NCBI GenBank assembly: GCA_030248065.1
Contig: JASAMV010000591.1
Coordinates: 26,394 to 90,393, forward strand
Origin: Rhynchonema sp. JSB1_4
Taxonomy: Eukaryota; Nematoda; Chromadorea; Monhysterida; Xyalidae
Reading direction: 5' to 3'
Length of the DNA stretch: 64,000 nucleotides
Shown one piece after another: positions 12,101-23,315 of this stretch; the first letter of the stretch is position 1; each line of letters begins with the position of its first letter. The position numbers and the translations under genes were made by a program. The notes under the pieces are model-generated. The model made no database searches, had not been told where the DNA came from, and saw only the letters and a program-made list of their open reading frames with translations.

Positions 12101-13168
12101 ATTTTCTGCAACTCGGCGGCACTGTCGGAAATTGCCTCATTTAATTGTGACATGACGGTTCTGGTCGCAGCCCGCGCGGTTGCCTGATCGGGAACGATCG
12201 GCGCCGTGCTCGACCACTTCTGATGCACCTGAACGCAGACAGGAAGCTCGACATGTCATTGCCTGGAGTGAGAATTAAAAAAGAATAAAATTTACCCTTG
12301 CGCTGATATCGACAGCGGTTTGCACCTGACGCCTCGAAAACAGATTCTGAATGACTTCGGATTCGTGTTTCATGTCCGGATATTTGCCGAGCGAATCCGT
12401 GACGCGTTGAGCTGCCGATAGAACATCGTCAAGTCCAGTGTCTGAAAAGAGCGATGGATAGGCTGTGGAGAGCCTGAGCCAGACAAATTAGGCTGTGATC
12501 CTGAGCCACAGCTCAGACACAAAGCCCGACGAAAATTAGTCACCACATGTCCTAATTGCAAATGACGATCACTTGATTAGGTGTGACTTTGCACCCAAAA
12601 ACCTTCCCGAAAGCATGACAATTAGGCAAAGCACAAGCGCGTAACATTTTAAGCCTACGCCCTGGCCGAGCATGAATGAACCTAAACTCATCAAAGCCTA
12701 AATCTAACCCAAATGTCCAACCTGTTGAATCAGCGGACATGGTCGTAGTTGCAGTCGTGTGGGCGTAGCCATGATTCTCAAAGGTTCGGTATTGCTCTGC
12801 TGATGTCGGCTGTTTGTTCTCAGATCCGGGCACTTTCTCCAATTCTTTCAGTCGTTTCGAAGTGCGAATTGAAGTTCTGAAAGCTTTTAGTTCATTTTTG
12901 CCTCTGGGGACTCTTTCGGCGGCAATCCTGCTCCGCTCTTTCCTCCTCATTCTGATCATGTCAACAAAACAACTATGAAACATCAGCTGCGCCGAAATGT
13001 ACCTCAAGAACTCTTTCTCTTTGTCCAACTGAGCTTTCTGTTCCGCCCGTTTTCTCAGCTCAGCTTCATAGTCGCGCAGTTTGTCGGTATTAACCATAGC
13101 GTCGTGGTTGTCATTGACCCGTGCCACTTGGCCTTGACTGTCAGGCAACGGTGGTGGCGGTGGTGGTC
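6140..13168 (-). CDS. PALS1: PALS1/MPP5 (Stardust-type) membrane-associated guanylate kinase, main body
   Basis: PALS1 is a cytoplasmic scaffold of the Crumbs polarity complex; its L27 domains bind PATJ and LIN7 and its PDZ-SH3-GK unit binds the Crumbs tail (family knowledge). Twelve exons have mutually consistent phases: 13003-13168, 12722-12876, 12296-12441, 12051-12228, 11704-11858, 11441-11608, 11190-11318, 10897-11063, 10479-10630, 8603-8755, 8133-8368 and 6140-6334. In order they give a proline run and a charged N-terminal helix, L27N ([16 protein letters not shown]), L27C ([15 protein letters not shown]), PDZ ([20 protein letters not shown]), SH3 ([16 protein letters not shown]), a basic hook, and the GK domain ([18 protein letters not shown]). 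The end reads [10 protein letters not shown], almost as in human PALS1. The sum is about 666 residues; the human protein has 675. Odd: the GK is about 25 residues short after LTLKPQ, where the donor choice is inferred. Confidence 0.93.
6541..6760. repeat. 220 bp inverted repeat (hairpin), MITE-like
   Basis: Arms of about 75 bases, 6541-6615 and 6686-6760, are nearly perfect reverse complements; both contain the block ACTAAAATACGCCCC or its complement. The roughly 70 base loop is G+C rich and holds CTGAAACATTGC. It lies in the last intron of the PALS1 gene. I could not identify a certain target duplication, so the superfamily is open. Confidence 0.85.
6771..7690. mobile_element. Minisatellite-bearing inverted-repeat element, short copy
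   Basis: The left end reads ACGAAAGGGTGGAGTGGAGAG and continues as GTGGAAAGTT-type repeats; the right end is the inverse, with TTTCCACT units ending near 7690. The inner flanks (ACATTGCACACG on the left, CCCAGTTTGGTTGGGAGG on the right) match those of the longer copy at 29878-31313, so both belong to one family. The centre (from 6948) starts with CAGGGTTG, an apparent partial hAT-type insertion whose other end I could not find. Non-coding; it lies inside a PALS1 intron. Confidence 0.72.
8798..10461. mobile_element. 1.66 kb TTAA-flanked element with ~500 bp inverted repeats
   Basis: TTAA stands at 8798-8801 and 10458-10461. Just inside, the ends read AGGGCTCGGGACA and TGTCCCGAGCCCT. The arms stay recognisably complementary for about 500 bases (about 8802-9300 and 9975-10457), for instance AGAGATTTGCTATCTC on the left and its inverse on the right. 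The 670 base centre has no convincing reading frame. TTAA duplication is typical of piggyBac-like transposons, so a non-autonomous piggyBac-type element is likely; terminal bases differ from the usual CCC start. It fills most of the PALS1 intron between the hook exon and the first kinase-like exon. Confidence 0.85.
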
Positions 13169-13639
13169 CTGCAACGAAGTATGGGTTACGGTAGACATCG
13201 TGGACTGTGATACAGTATCTGGCAAGAAATGAACCCGTTTAAAGTACCCATTTAAATACATAATTTTATATTAAAAGGGCCTATCTTGAACATTTAGATA
13301 CGTGTAGCTCCAAGGTTCAATGGTCCGTGGTGGCATTATCAAGTCCAAGGGAAACGACAACGACAACAATAGCATTATGTGGCAAAGCAAAGGCAAGGCT
13401 ACCGACCGGTTCGGGTCAGCTGTTTGCCGTGGTCCGACCGTAGTCATTGTTGTTGCCCTCAAAGTCGATGCGGCCGTAATAACAAAAACAAAAACTGACT
13501 GAAAAACTGGCCGCAAGCACTAAAGCCCGATTGAGTCAAGCCTGCATGAAGCAGGTTTGAACAACCACGTTCGATCGCTCAGGCTAGATAGAACACACCT
13601 ATGTACATACTGTGCGTTTTCATTCGTGTACTCACACCG

Positions 13640-14690
13640 AAATTAAAAAATTAAATGGATTAAGGTTGTAATAAAAACTTTCCGACCATAATTTTGCTCT
13701 TTGTTTGTGATCGCAGTCGAGTTTTGCACCATTTTTATCGGATCAAACGTCGTATCGACTCCGTTGGTCATCACAGCTGCTGCTGATGTTTCATTCAAGG
13801 TATTTATAGACTGGCCAGTTAGCGGGTCGAGACCCTGTTGTAATCGGTCATGCACTACTTCCATGTCGTGGGCGCGCACGTTTGGATAACCACTGCAACT
13901 GTGAAACCTTTATGTTGTTATAATTTATTTTTTTTTTCAATGTTCAAGTTTCAAGATATTGACATCAAAAAATATGGCGTGTAAAACATCAGCATGTCAA
14001 ATGGTCTAATAACTATTGTACGACGGTTCAGTCCCGGAGCACAGGTTCGGGCCGAATCAGGCTTTGCGTGAACCTAGGCCTACAAATGAGTCAAGCCTGC
14101 TGAGCCTGAATCGGCCGGGCCCTGAAAAACTGAGCCTGAAAAGTTCGGACCTGAAAAGTGCCTTAATATCTAGAAACTGCTGTCAAATCACTTTGAAAAC
14201 GGAAAAATTCTCATTCTAAGATTAGTACGGTTGGATTTAACAAAAAGGAAAATGAAAGGAGATTCAACGCACCGTTTCAGTTTATTCTCGACGTCCGCTT
14301 TGTCGTCTTGATTAACCGACACCAAATAGGCGTCCGTCACCTGTGACTGGCCGCTTTGCACTGAATCGCCTGGAAAATGGGCCGGTCAAGACTTTTTTCA
14401 CTTCACACACACTTGCCAAAAATAAGGTACTCTGTCAAGGAAAAATGAAAAACAAAACAAAAAAGTGTATGTCGCATGTTATTCAATTTGCGAAAAAGAG
14501 AACCCGCCGGGGAACGAAACCACCACACCTAAAGCGAACACTGTCGAGCTTGGCACGCGATTGAGGTTGGGCGGGTCCACAGAAGATAAGGATCGCGGAA
14601 ATTTTTTTGTAACATCAACCAGTTTGATTTCTGTGCGCACAGGCTCCATGGATGAATTACGTGTCTGCAACATGTGCAGTCAAGCAGGCT
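13640..14690 (-). CDS. Probable upstream exons of the PALS1 transcription unit
   Basis: Three stretches look like exons on the strand of the downstream MAGUK. One at about 14545-14690 follows a GTTGCAG acceptor and reads TRNSSMEPVRTEIKLVDV. One at about 14275-14345 reads GDSVQSGQSQVTDAYLVS. One at about 13680-13890 follows a GTTGCAG acceptor and reads HDMEVVHDRLQQGLDPLTG. They are polar and low in structure, as expected for the variable N-terminus of PALS1/Stardust proteins. I could not make every phase agree between them, so exact boundaries and whether all are used together are uncertain. Confidence 0.5.
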
Positions 14691-17111
14691 GATGCAACAA
14701 ATTACAGTGGAGCTAAGGTCAAACCAGGCCACCCAGAAAGGTTCGCAAGTTCGGCGACAGTCCCACAAAATTTGTCAAAAAACAAAAATGGCTGTTTTTT
14801 CTGTCCGCGATACTGACGTCTGTCAAAAACTAATTTACCGGAATGACAAACTATTATGGAGCGGCAGAGATGGATGCTTTGGGTGGCTTATTGGGTCAAA
14901 TTTGTCCAGGGCAAAATGATTCTTTTCGGAGACGACATTTGATGCTGAGTAAAGCAAGTCGACACATTTGTGACAGTCGATACATGGTGGGAGCAAAATT
15001 ACATTTCCTGAAGTGTTCTTGGCTTACTCTACTTTGTCGTGGGAACACAACGAGAAACGACACACAACGATACAAAAATGCGTTCAGAAGAAACATTGTT
15101 TCGCCTGTTTGGTGTAGTGTCCTGCAGTTCAGTTTCTGGGCAGGCACAAATAATGTAAATAGGTATAAGTAAGAAAGTCCACTGCAACAAAACAACAAAA
15201 TACACATTCTCATAATATGGTGGACACTGAACAAACTTACAGATACCGCACGCGCGAAAAACTTTTTGGTGACACGAGAGCTGGCACCCGATAATAGTCT
15301 GTTACTGTGCGTGCACTGTTTCGAAATATAGGGGGTTGTTGGATTCCGAAACATTGCAGCCTCAAATGATATCTCACCATACCTCACAGTAGCAAATAGG
15401 AGCTTATTAATTTTCTCTGCATCCAATCTTTCAAGTCTGAGAACATATTCGACGGCTCAAATGTACCGACATAGTTTGTATAGTTGAATGAAAGTCTTCC
15501 AGATAATCCACTTGAGATCTGTGCGTATAAGTTAGATGCTGCTCTTATGAAGTGCACTAAATGTTGGGAGCTGTGTAAACCCTGCTGAACGGCTGTCATT
15601 TTGGGGATCGGATTACACACCTGCTATTGAGATATTGTAAAGCAAGTTTTTATGCTAGATTTTGGTGTTTGGCTTGAAGGATGCGAAATGTGACATTCAA
15701 TATTCTGGAGAATGACCATAGAACAAAAAAATAAATGCACATTCGGTTTTGATTGCCTTTGTATTCGCCATTTGCACTAAAAATTTGCACTTAAAACATA
15801 GTGCGCGCAAAACATTGACAGCTACTGTAACTGTGATACCCGCTGACCTCAATTTTGCGCAATACGCTACTCTATAGCTTCACTGAAAGACATTTGGACC
15901 TTCGAACTGCTTGGTATTTCCCGCACAAGAAATGGAGACAGCGACAAATTATCGGGAAGAAGCTTGCGAGACGAATGCTAAATGTCGTTTTCTTCTGCCA
16001 CAACGAAGATGTGAATGCCTTTTTCGGATGGTGCAAAAACAAGCAATTTGTTCGCAAGCGCGGCTACAATCCTGGTAAAAAAACAAGCGCCAAGTTTTTT
16101 TGGTATGCAGTGCAATGCAAGTCCGCTTCTGGCGCGCGAACGAAAATGGTCTCACGTTATTTCGCGACCCAGAAAAATCTAGCTATACATATAAAACACC
16201 AGCACAGCAGAAAACAACTTTTCGGGGAAACCCAAATACAAACAGATCGCAGCTAGTAATATGCACTGAATGGTTTAGGGCATACACCTATGGAGCGTCA
16301 CTGGTTTGAATGGGGTACCAGGTGAAACAGCGAACGAAAAAAAGAATCTTCTTAAAAAACACTTTGAATACAGAAAGGAAACTGTTCAAAAATTGAAACT
16401 CAAGACACAGGACGATGCCCTTTTAAAATGCATGGGGTTTCGCCCATTTCATTTTTCAGGAACCCTGGATTTTATGAAAAGCTGTGTTACTACCCACGCT
16501 TTTTTCACCCAATCTCAATAACTCACCTATGCACTTTGATATGCCAAACAGGCGCTTGCTAACAAACAAGTCGGAGCTGGAGCACCATAAAAAGTTAGGC
16601 TTGCCAGGCGGTATATGAAATGCAAATAAAATTCCTGATTTTTGGGGTACCCATGTTCGCGGTTGTGCGGAAACAGCAAATTGACCGGCCTGTACCCAAA
16701 CTATGACAATAAGAGTATGCGTGTTGTTCAACAACCACATATAAGGTATACGTTACCAGTTGACTAATGTGGACAGCGTGCACCTGCACCAGTGCTTTAT
16801 GGAGGCCACGCGTTGAAAAAAGTTACACGAAACGTTTATCGAGCTGGTCACATATAGCGAGGGAAACACCCAAATAATGTTGTTATAGCGCACATTAGTA
16901 GGTGTTGGATATACCCGCCCTTTGCGCGACTGGGCCCTGCCCCGCTGCTCACATGAAGTAAATTATTCAAGTTTCGACTTGTACAACAGGCACCGGGCTT
17001 CAATTTTCGAAAAAAGAGAAAAGCGACCATCATGTAACAAATAAAATCCAGTTATGGATAAAAAATATTTGGAATTTTGAATGCTCACGAATTCAAATAT
17101 GCCTTGCTTAC

Positions 17112-18563
17112 CAATGGTTGGGTCGGTTCTTCTCCTCACGCGCAATTGAATGTTTCGAGATTTGATGCACTGAAAAATTAATTTTGTCATTTAGCCACTT
17201 AATTGACTTCAATGTTTATTTAAAATCAGTTTCTTTAAAATTACGCTAAAATCACAAAAATGACAATAATATCATTGAATGGATATAGACAACAGATGAA
17301 AGAAATTGGTGGATAAATAATAAGTGCTTGTCCTGCACATCATGATTCTGGCTGAAGATCATATCTACACTGCATGGGGATCATAGCAATGTTTGAAAGC
17401 AGAATAACACGCGAAATACCTGGGATAGGTTCGGGCAGGTTCCCAAGGCCGCATGTTTATGCGCTTCTCTATCTTCACATGGATACGGCTAAGGTATGCA
17501 TGCACCATTATGCACATGTCCAAAAAACCGCTACGATTTGCATGAACATCTTATTTGATCTGGGGAATTCAGAATATTATTGCCGAGCGTTTGATGCAAT
17601 TTCTGACTATTTTGTTCGAAGAGGGCGGTGTAGTGCGTTTAGAAGAAACATTTCACGATAAACGATAACAGGTTCTGATTTCGCCTGTACGCGCGGCACT
17701 AAAATTATACATATCCTCTGTCTTGCGAACACAGTTGACCTTTTGCACTCTGCCGGGGTGTTTTCAGGCGGGAAGACAGGGCAGGCAAGTGAGTCCAAAC
17801 GCCCAGCAAGAAGACTATACATATCTGGTGGTGTTGTTCAACTGTTTCTGCATCTTTTTGAGGCCAAACGAATTGCCAAGTGCACATTTTCTGTTAATTG
17901 TTTGAATCTTAATTAGTGCGCTGAATCTACGTGGGAAATGAAAATTAGAGAACCGCTCCAGGGTTGGGCAAAAAAAAAATTTTTTTTTTAAAAAAAAGGT
18001 TTTTGAAAATTTTTTTTTAAAAAAAATTTTTTTGAAAAAAAAAATTTTTTTTAAAAAAAAAAATTTTGTTTTTAAATTTTTCGGGGGAACAAAATGTTCT
18101 AAAACGTCCAAAAATGGCCTTTTTGGGGGTTATTTTTTGTCATTTTTTCTCAAGGGTCGAAAAATTTTCTTCACAAAATCACTTTTGGGGCATGTATTTG
18201 GTATCTAAGATGCCCCAAATGATGTTATTATACCTCCCCGTTTCCTGAGACACAGCAGCATGTATTCTTAAGAAGGAACTTTAAAGGCTTAAAACATCTA
18301 GCTACAGTATTCGACCACAAACTGTTGTGTCTCATACCACAGAGCAGCAATCAGAGGTCCATAACAAGCACAACTTTATCATCAAATAAACACCCTTATA
18401 AAACAAAACAAAAGTGACCTGTCAATTAAAGTTGCATTTTTTCGCGATTTTGCGCGTTTTTTAGGCGAATTTGGTAAAATTTCCCCGAATCTGAGACTTT
18501 TTAAAAAAAAATTTTAAAAAAAAAAAATTTTTTTAAAAAAAAAACATGAAAAAAAAAAAAATT

Positions 18564-18603
<40 letters not shown>

Positions 18604-21541
18604 TTTTTTTTCTGAAGGGAAGAAGGAAAAGGCTTAAAACATCAGCTACAGGAGCATCAAAGAAGGAGTTTTCAACAAGAACTGTCAGGAAAGAAGTGGA
18701 AAGCACAGAGTTGTCGAAGGAAATACTAACACTTGTGTACACTCAACCTGCTTCAAACTCGTAAATTTGCAATGAACTAGAAGTTTCTAACAGGTGAAGT
18801 AAGACCGATGGCATCAAACTGATAAGACAGTCCAGGTTACCAGCATCATCCGTGTCGTTTACTGATAAACCCTTACTTTCTCCAATGTATGGAAACACAA
18901 CACAAGTGAGAGGGTTAGGCTGCATACCCAAACGGAAACAAACAGGGTTTCTTCAAAGTCAACCCCACTGACGTCTGCGGTAGATAATTTGGACTTTGTT
19001 CAGTTTAGTTATCAGATGTATAGCTTGCATTATCTTACATTCAGGCGTTGTGAAAGCATAATAGTTGTCGAATGAAGCATTGAAGGTATTGCTATTCAAA
19101 ACTTCAAAATTTAAAAAAATGATATGAAGAAAACGTTAGCAAACATTTCTGGGCATCCAGTGTGAGGTGATAAGCACAATGGTGTTACAAAGTAAGCTGC
19201 AGCCCCATTGTCTATGCAAAACTCCAGGGTTTGGTTCACGTACTGTAAACCGGAAAACAGATTTATTTTGACCATGACGAAAAATGACGTTTAGTGGTTT
19301 TATCAGGAATCGAATTCAGTGAGCCTTATATTGCCGGAAAGACCAAACTTCGATTGAGTGAGTAAGATAATGCGAAGGGGTCTAGCTCCTAAATTGAGTC
19401 GAGAATATAAATAAATGAAATGTAAATTGTTTCCGCACCAACCGACTGAGGTCTAAACTAGGGCAAGCGTGCGTTAATTAAAAAATTGTTCATTCTATGT
19501 ATGCGACTATTATTTCGGGAAGAGATCGCTGCTGGGCTCTGGTGTTCCCAAAATAATTAAAGTTTTTAATCAAACGAATGTACATATCTGGTAAGTAAAT
19601 AAATTGAACTCGCGCAAGCTTTTTTAGTTTTTAGTTCTTTTTTAAATCAGAAACGCACGAGTAACCAACCGAACTTGGCTACGCAAGTGTCACATTAAAC
19701 ACACAGAATGCATTCAACGAAGACCTGATCTCAATTTAACCCCCAGAAGATGATTGAGTCACAACCATGGATGAGCAAAAGAATCAGAATACCTACAATA
19801 CGGGACAGTACAGTAGATGTACATATGTATGTAAGTCTTATGCAGGGCGGTTCGATCCGGTCTCCCTTGCCAAACATATATTTCACGTCCCAAAAACGGA
19901 ACAAGACCCCGTTTCGTGTCGGCCACCAAGTTTGACACGCAATGTGTGAGAAAAATGGAAGAAAACTGCTTGCAGTAGTACGTACACGTAGGATGTCGCC
20001 CCTAATAATAAAATTATAATGTAAATCCAAATCTTCTGGATGTTTTTATATTTTTTATGTTGAGTATGTCGGTGTGATGAGGAATAGTCGTGCAAATTCT
20101 CAGGAAACGAAATGGGAAGGAAAACAAAAATTCCAACAACTTACTGAACTTTTTGAAAAATGCGAAGGAACGAACCACAAGTGGCAAACGCACAACGGAA
20201 AAAATAGCAAACTTACATCGTGAATGTGCCTGACAACTTCTGCATGACTGGCCGATTCCACGGAAATGCCGTTGATCTCAATGATTTCGTCACCTATCGA
20301 TAATCCGGCCCGATCCGCTGGTGAACCTGACAAAATACATCAGTATTTGGGATTGAGCGACGGACCGTCCAGGGGCGATTCGCCACCCGTCCAAAAATGT
20401 CCGTGGACCTTAGGGTCTCAACTGCAAATGTATCGAAATGACCCACTACAGCCGTAAGAGAGGCGGCTCGTCCCACAGGGCAGTGGTTTTTAAAAAAAAA
20501 TTTTTTTATTAAAAAAATTCTTTTTTTTTAAAAAATTCGTTCCAAAAGTTAAAAAAAATTTTTTTTTATTATTTCAAAATTCGAAAATTTCTCTATTTTT
20601 TTGCTCTAAAAGTGCTATTTTTTGCATAAAAATTGCTACTGTTAACATCACCCGACCCTACCATGGGTGTATTGGGTGCCATAATCGTTGTTTTGTGGCA
20701 TCTAGACATAGTGCACACACTTAGATGGCCTCTCATATGATTACACATGTACATGTGACTGGGTGGGCATGCATTTATCCATGCAATAGACCCGAAAGCA
20801 GTGATTCGGTGTGATATTCACTCTATATTTACACTGTTTGTCAGATATTTGCATTGGTCGTGTACCAAGAGGCAATAGTTTCACCCAAATTTGCCGTCTT
20901 GAGTGTCACAAAAGCCACACGAAGGCACCCACACCACGTGGGGAAGTGTACGGGTGTGTACCTGACTACTGTTGATACTCATTGACCATTGTTTAGTATT
21001 GTTTTCGTGTCGTGAGTGCTTTATATGCACTTACCACACGTTATGGAAGAAAAATGCCACTATTTTTTTGCTTTAGCGCTCATTTTTTTCGTTTCGGGCA
21101 GTTTTTTGCTGGAATAAAAAAAAAATTTTAAATTTAAAAAATTTTTTTTAAAAAAATGGGGTTTGAATAAAAAATTTTTTTTTATTAACCACTGCCACAG
21201 GGGCTGTTGTTGACTATTTATGGAGCTTTCTGCTGCTAGTAACATAAGTACATTATTTGTTCATGAATACAATAGTTATACATGCGGTTAAAATCAGGTT
21301 AAGTATAAGCAGATTGTGTGGGCCGCAGTTTCACACTGATGGTGACTTGATGCACCACAGGTCAAACTGACGCAAGCAGAAATTATTTTTTCATATTTAA
21401 TCCAGATGTTGTTTCGTACTAAATCCAAAATCTTTTCGTACGTCACACGAACTTCTATTATTTCACCTTACCGTAAACCCGCGTTTTTCCTGAGTCCGGG
21501 TGTTTCACCAACAGCACCACAAAACCAGATAGATTTCGCAT
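17112..21541 (-). CDS. PDZ-domain exons upstream of PALS1 (separate gene or N-terminal extension)
   Basis: Three exons join in phase. The first, 21472-21541, starts with ATG, reads MRNLSGFVVLLVKHPDSG and ends at a strong donor (GTAAGGT). The second, 20217-20326, reads SPADRAGLSIGDEIIEINGI and continues to VVRHIHD. The third, 17112-17169, reads CIKSRNIQLRVRRR and ends at GTAAGC. Together they form the core of a PDZ domain: the SPADRAGL helix, the GDEIIEINGI strand, the second helix and the last strand. The carboxylate-binding GLGF-type loop is not obvious in the first exon. It is distinct from the PALS1 PDZ at 11.3-11.6 kb. No stop codon or second gene start was found between the two, so one transcript is possible; the direct join to the 14.6 kb exon is out of phase. 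Confidence 0.6.
17959..18564. mobile_element. hAT-type MITE, family B, right end lost at a poly-C run
   Basis: It begins CAGGGTTGGGCAAAAAA and continues through an A/T palindrome into the same centre as the complete copies at 48553-49198 and 51427-52063 (orientation reversed): a CTCAAGGGTCGAAAAATTTT block, ACTTTTGGGGCATG, and finally AAGTTGCATTTTTTCGCG and a degenerate A/T end. The expected terminal CCAACC(CTG) is missing; the A/T end runs into 39 consecutive C at 18565-18603. Non-coding. Confidence 0.85.
18565..18603. repeat. Homopolymer run of 39 C
   Basis: An uninterrupted run of C replaces the expected end of the adjacent MITE. It is either a slipped G/C tract or an assembly or sequencing artefact at the edge of an A/T palindrome. 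Just beyond it, AAGGCTTAAAACATC near 18628 repeats a piece of the same MITE found near 18283. Confidence 0.95.
18604..20216. other. Intron or spacer without recognised gene
   Basis: This lies between two PDZ exons on the minus strand. It is AT-rich, with only short frames. I see no conserved domain, RNA gene or clear terminal inverted repeats. Confidence 0.4.
20481..21194. mobile_element. hAT-type MITE, family C (CAGTGGTT ends), complete
   Basis: The ends are CAGTGGTTTTTAA and TTAACCACTG. A perfect 8 bp duplication, CCACAGGG, stands at 20473-20480 and 21195-21202. As in families A and B, both ends carry long alternating A and T runs. The non-coding centre matches the fragment at 1-230. It is inserted in an intron of the PDZ gene, just upstream of its second exon. 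Confidence 0.92.
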
Positions 21542-21799
21542 GATTAAAATTTGTTGAATGAATTCCAACTTTTTTCACGTCATTTTTATTGAAGTTTTAC
21601 TGGAACCGAAGTTAAACTTGTTCTTATCGTTATAAAGCACACTGCATGATTCATGTGCAGACTTAGAAGACAATTCGGAGCGCGGATAAAAGCTAGCTCA
21701 ACACCGTGCTACAATTCTTGCAAGACCAGAGCCACTTTCCGAGCGAAATAAAAGGAACTGTGAAAAAGACGCGTCCACATGTATTGCGCTCTGCGGTCG

Positions 21800-23130
21800 C
21801 GATGAAATTACATTTCGACATGTAATGGCGCGGTTTGATTTGAACTTATTTGATCAGCTGGATTCCACCGGCAAGCTACAGCTAGGAAAGCAGTAAGCAT
21901 AACAAAAGTGAAATATTACAAAAAATGGACTGAAAATTTTTGAATGGCACCGCGTCACGTATTCATGCATGCACCTTATGTATGCATGCGGCACTAATTT
22001 TGTGAAATTACCAGCCGCCTTAAACGTAACATACCGGCACCCGAACCGGAAGCCAGTTTATTGCGATAAAATAAAAGCAACATGAAAGAGCAGCCCTGAA
22101 CGGGGTGCTATGTATTCGGTCCATTAGAACTCCGCAGAGAGCTGCTAAGTCTAATGGGCATGCTGCAAAAACGGAACGGACGAAACAAGTCTATCCCTGT
22201 TGGCATCTTTTGGGATCGAGTTTGATGTTGGGTACCTTTATAATGTTGTTTCTAGATGTTTTGTTTTCAACGATAACCAATTTCTAACTCTGAGCTTGAG
22301 CTTGAGTAAAAGTGCCCTGACCGTCAGTCTCTAATCAAAGGCCAAGACAGATGAGTCAACAGCACGAATATAAAACCCTGGAGAACCAAAGCATGCGCCG
22401 TGGACCCAATTACCATATTGTATACAGTTTGCCAGTGATAGTCCAACGCTATTTACAGGATAAACTTCTAAGCTGCGGTCTGCTGTGTTTTTTCTCCTAA
22501 AATGGCCTGACTAAAGGCTCGTTTGTGCAACCTAAATAAAGCTACTGCCTGTTTCCAGTCTGGATGTACGTAGACAGCAATAGGTACAGATAGAACAGAG
22601 AAGCATGATACAGGGTGCATATACGGACTCTGCGAGAGGTCTTGCTGTTTATACTGAAACTGGACGCTTTTTTGAAAGCTGCGGTGGTTTTAAAAGTAAA
22701 CTTTTGGATAGCGTAACATTGCCACCGTGCCTACTATACTTCATATAGAGTCATGCGTGCATTTTACAACCAAAGTCACTTGGAGTTGCGTTGCATTGGG
22801 CTTGCACACAGGCTGCGGTAGATAAAACTGGAAAAATCAAAGCAGTAACACACACAAAATGAAAATATTGCAAATAACAGTGTATACATAATACTACCCA
22901 CATATGCCACGTATGTATATGCACTACTTCATTATCATGCCTCACTGGATGGGATAAAATGCTACACACGCAGGTGAAAACTCACAATATACACGAAAAT
23001 AACCGCCATTGATTGTTATCAACGCGTAAAGGTTATGGTCCGGAATGCGCATGGCTAAGCTTTTATCAAGGGTGTTCATGGAAAGCAAGTACAGGTATGT
23101 ACTTTCACATGTACTCACCAACATAAGGTA
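21800..23130. other. Gene-free spacer upstream of the PDZ gene
   Basis: Only short, unsupported frames appear. The 5' end of the PDZ/PALS1 unit, if the ATG at 21541 is real, would have its promoter in this area. I cannot point to a defined promoter element. Confidence 0.35.
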
Positions 23131-23315
23131 GGTATACTCTGGCAATTCTTTTGGGAGAAACTTTTCAAACGCGTTGCCTGATCCGTAAAGCGCGTTATGC
23201 GTGCACTGGCTACAGAAGTCACGTGACCGCTATAGCCAGTGCACGCATCATGCGCTTTACGGATCAGGCAACGCGTTTGAAAAGTTTCTCCCAAAAGAAT
23301 TGTCAGAGTATACCA
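23131..23315. repeat. 185 bp near-perfect palindrome
   Basis: The left arm starts GGTATACTCTGGCAATTC and the right arm ends GAATTGTCAGAGTATACC. The roughly 85 base arms differ at only a few positions, and the loop between is about 15 bases (around ACAGAAGTCACGTGACCGC). Such identity indicates either a recent foldback transposon or a hairpin under selection. No target duplication is evident. Confidence 0.93.

Noticed and set aside
15855..16256. 133-codon plus-strand frame with a C2H2-like end (LAIHIKHQH)
   Set aside because: Only one half of a zinc-finger pattern is present, the paired cysteines are not correctly spaced, and it lies opposite to the PDZ/PALS1 unit. It could be a transposon relic, but I cannot support it.
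18533..18764. Frames with runs of Pro or Gly
   Set aside because: They come from translating the 39-C homopolymer and A/T runs.
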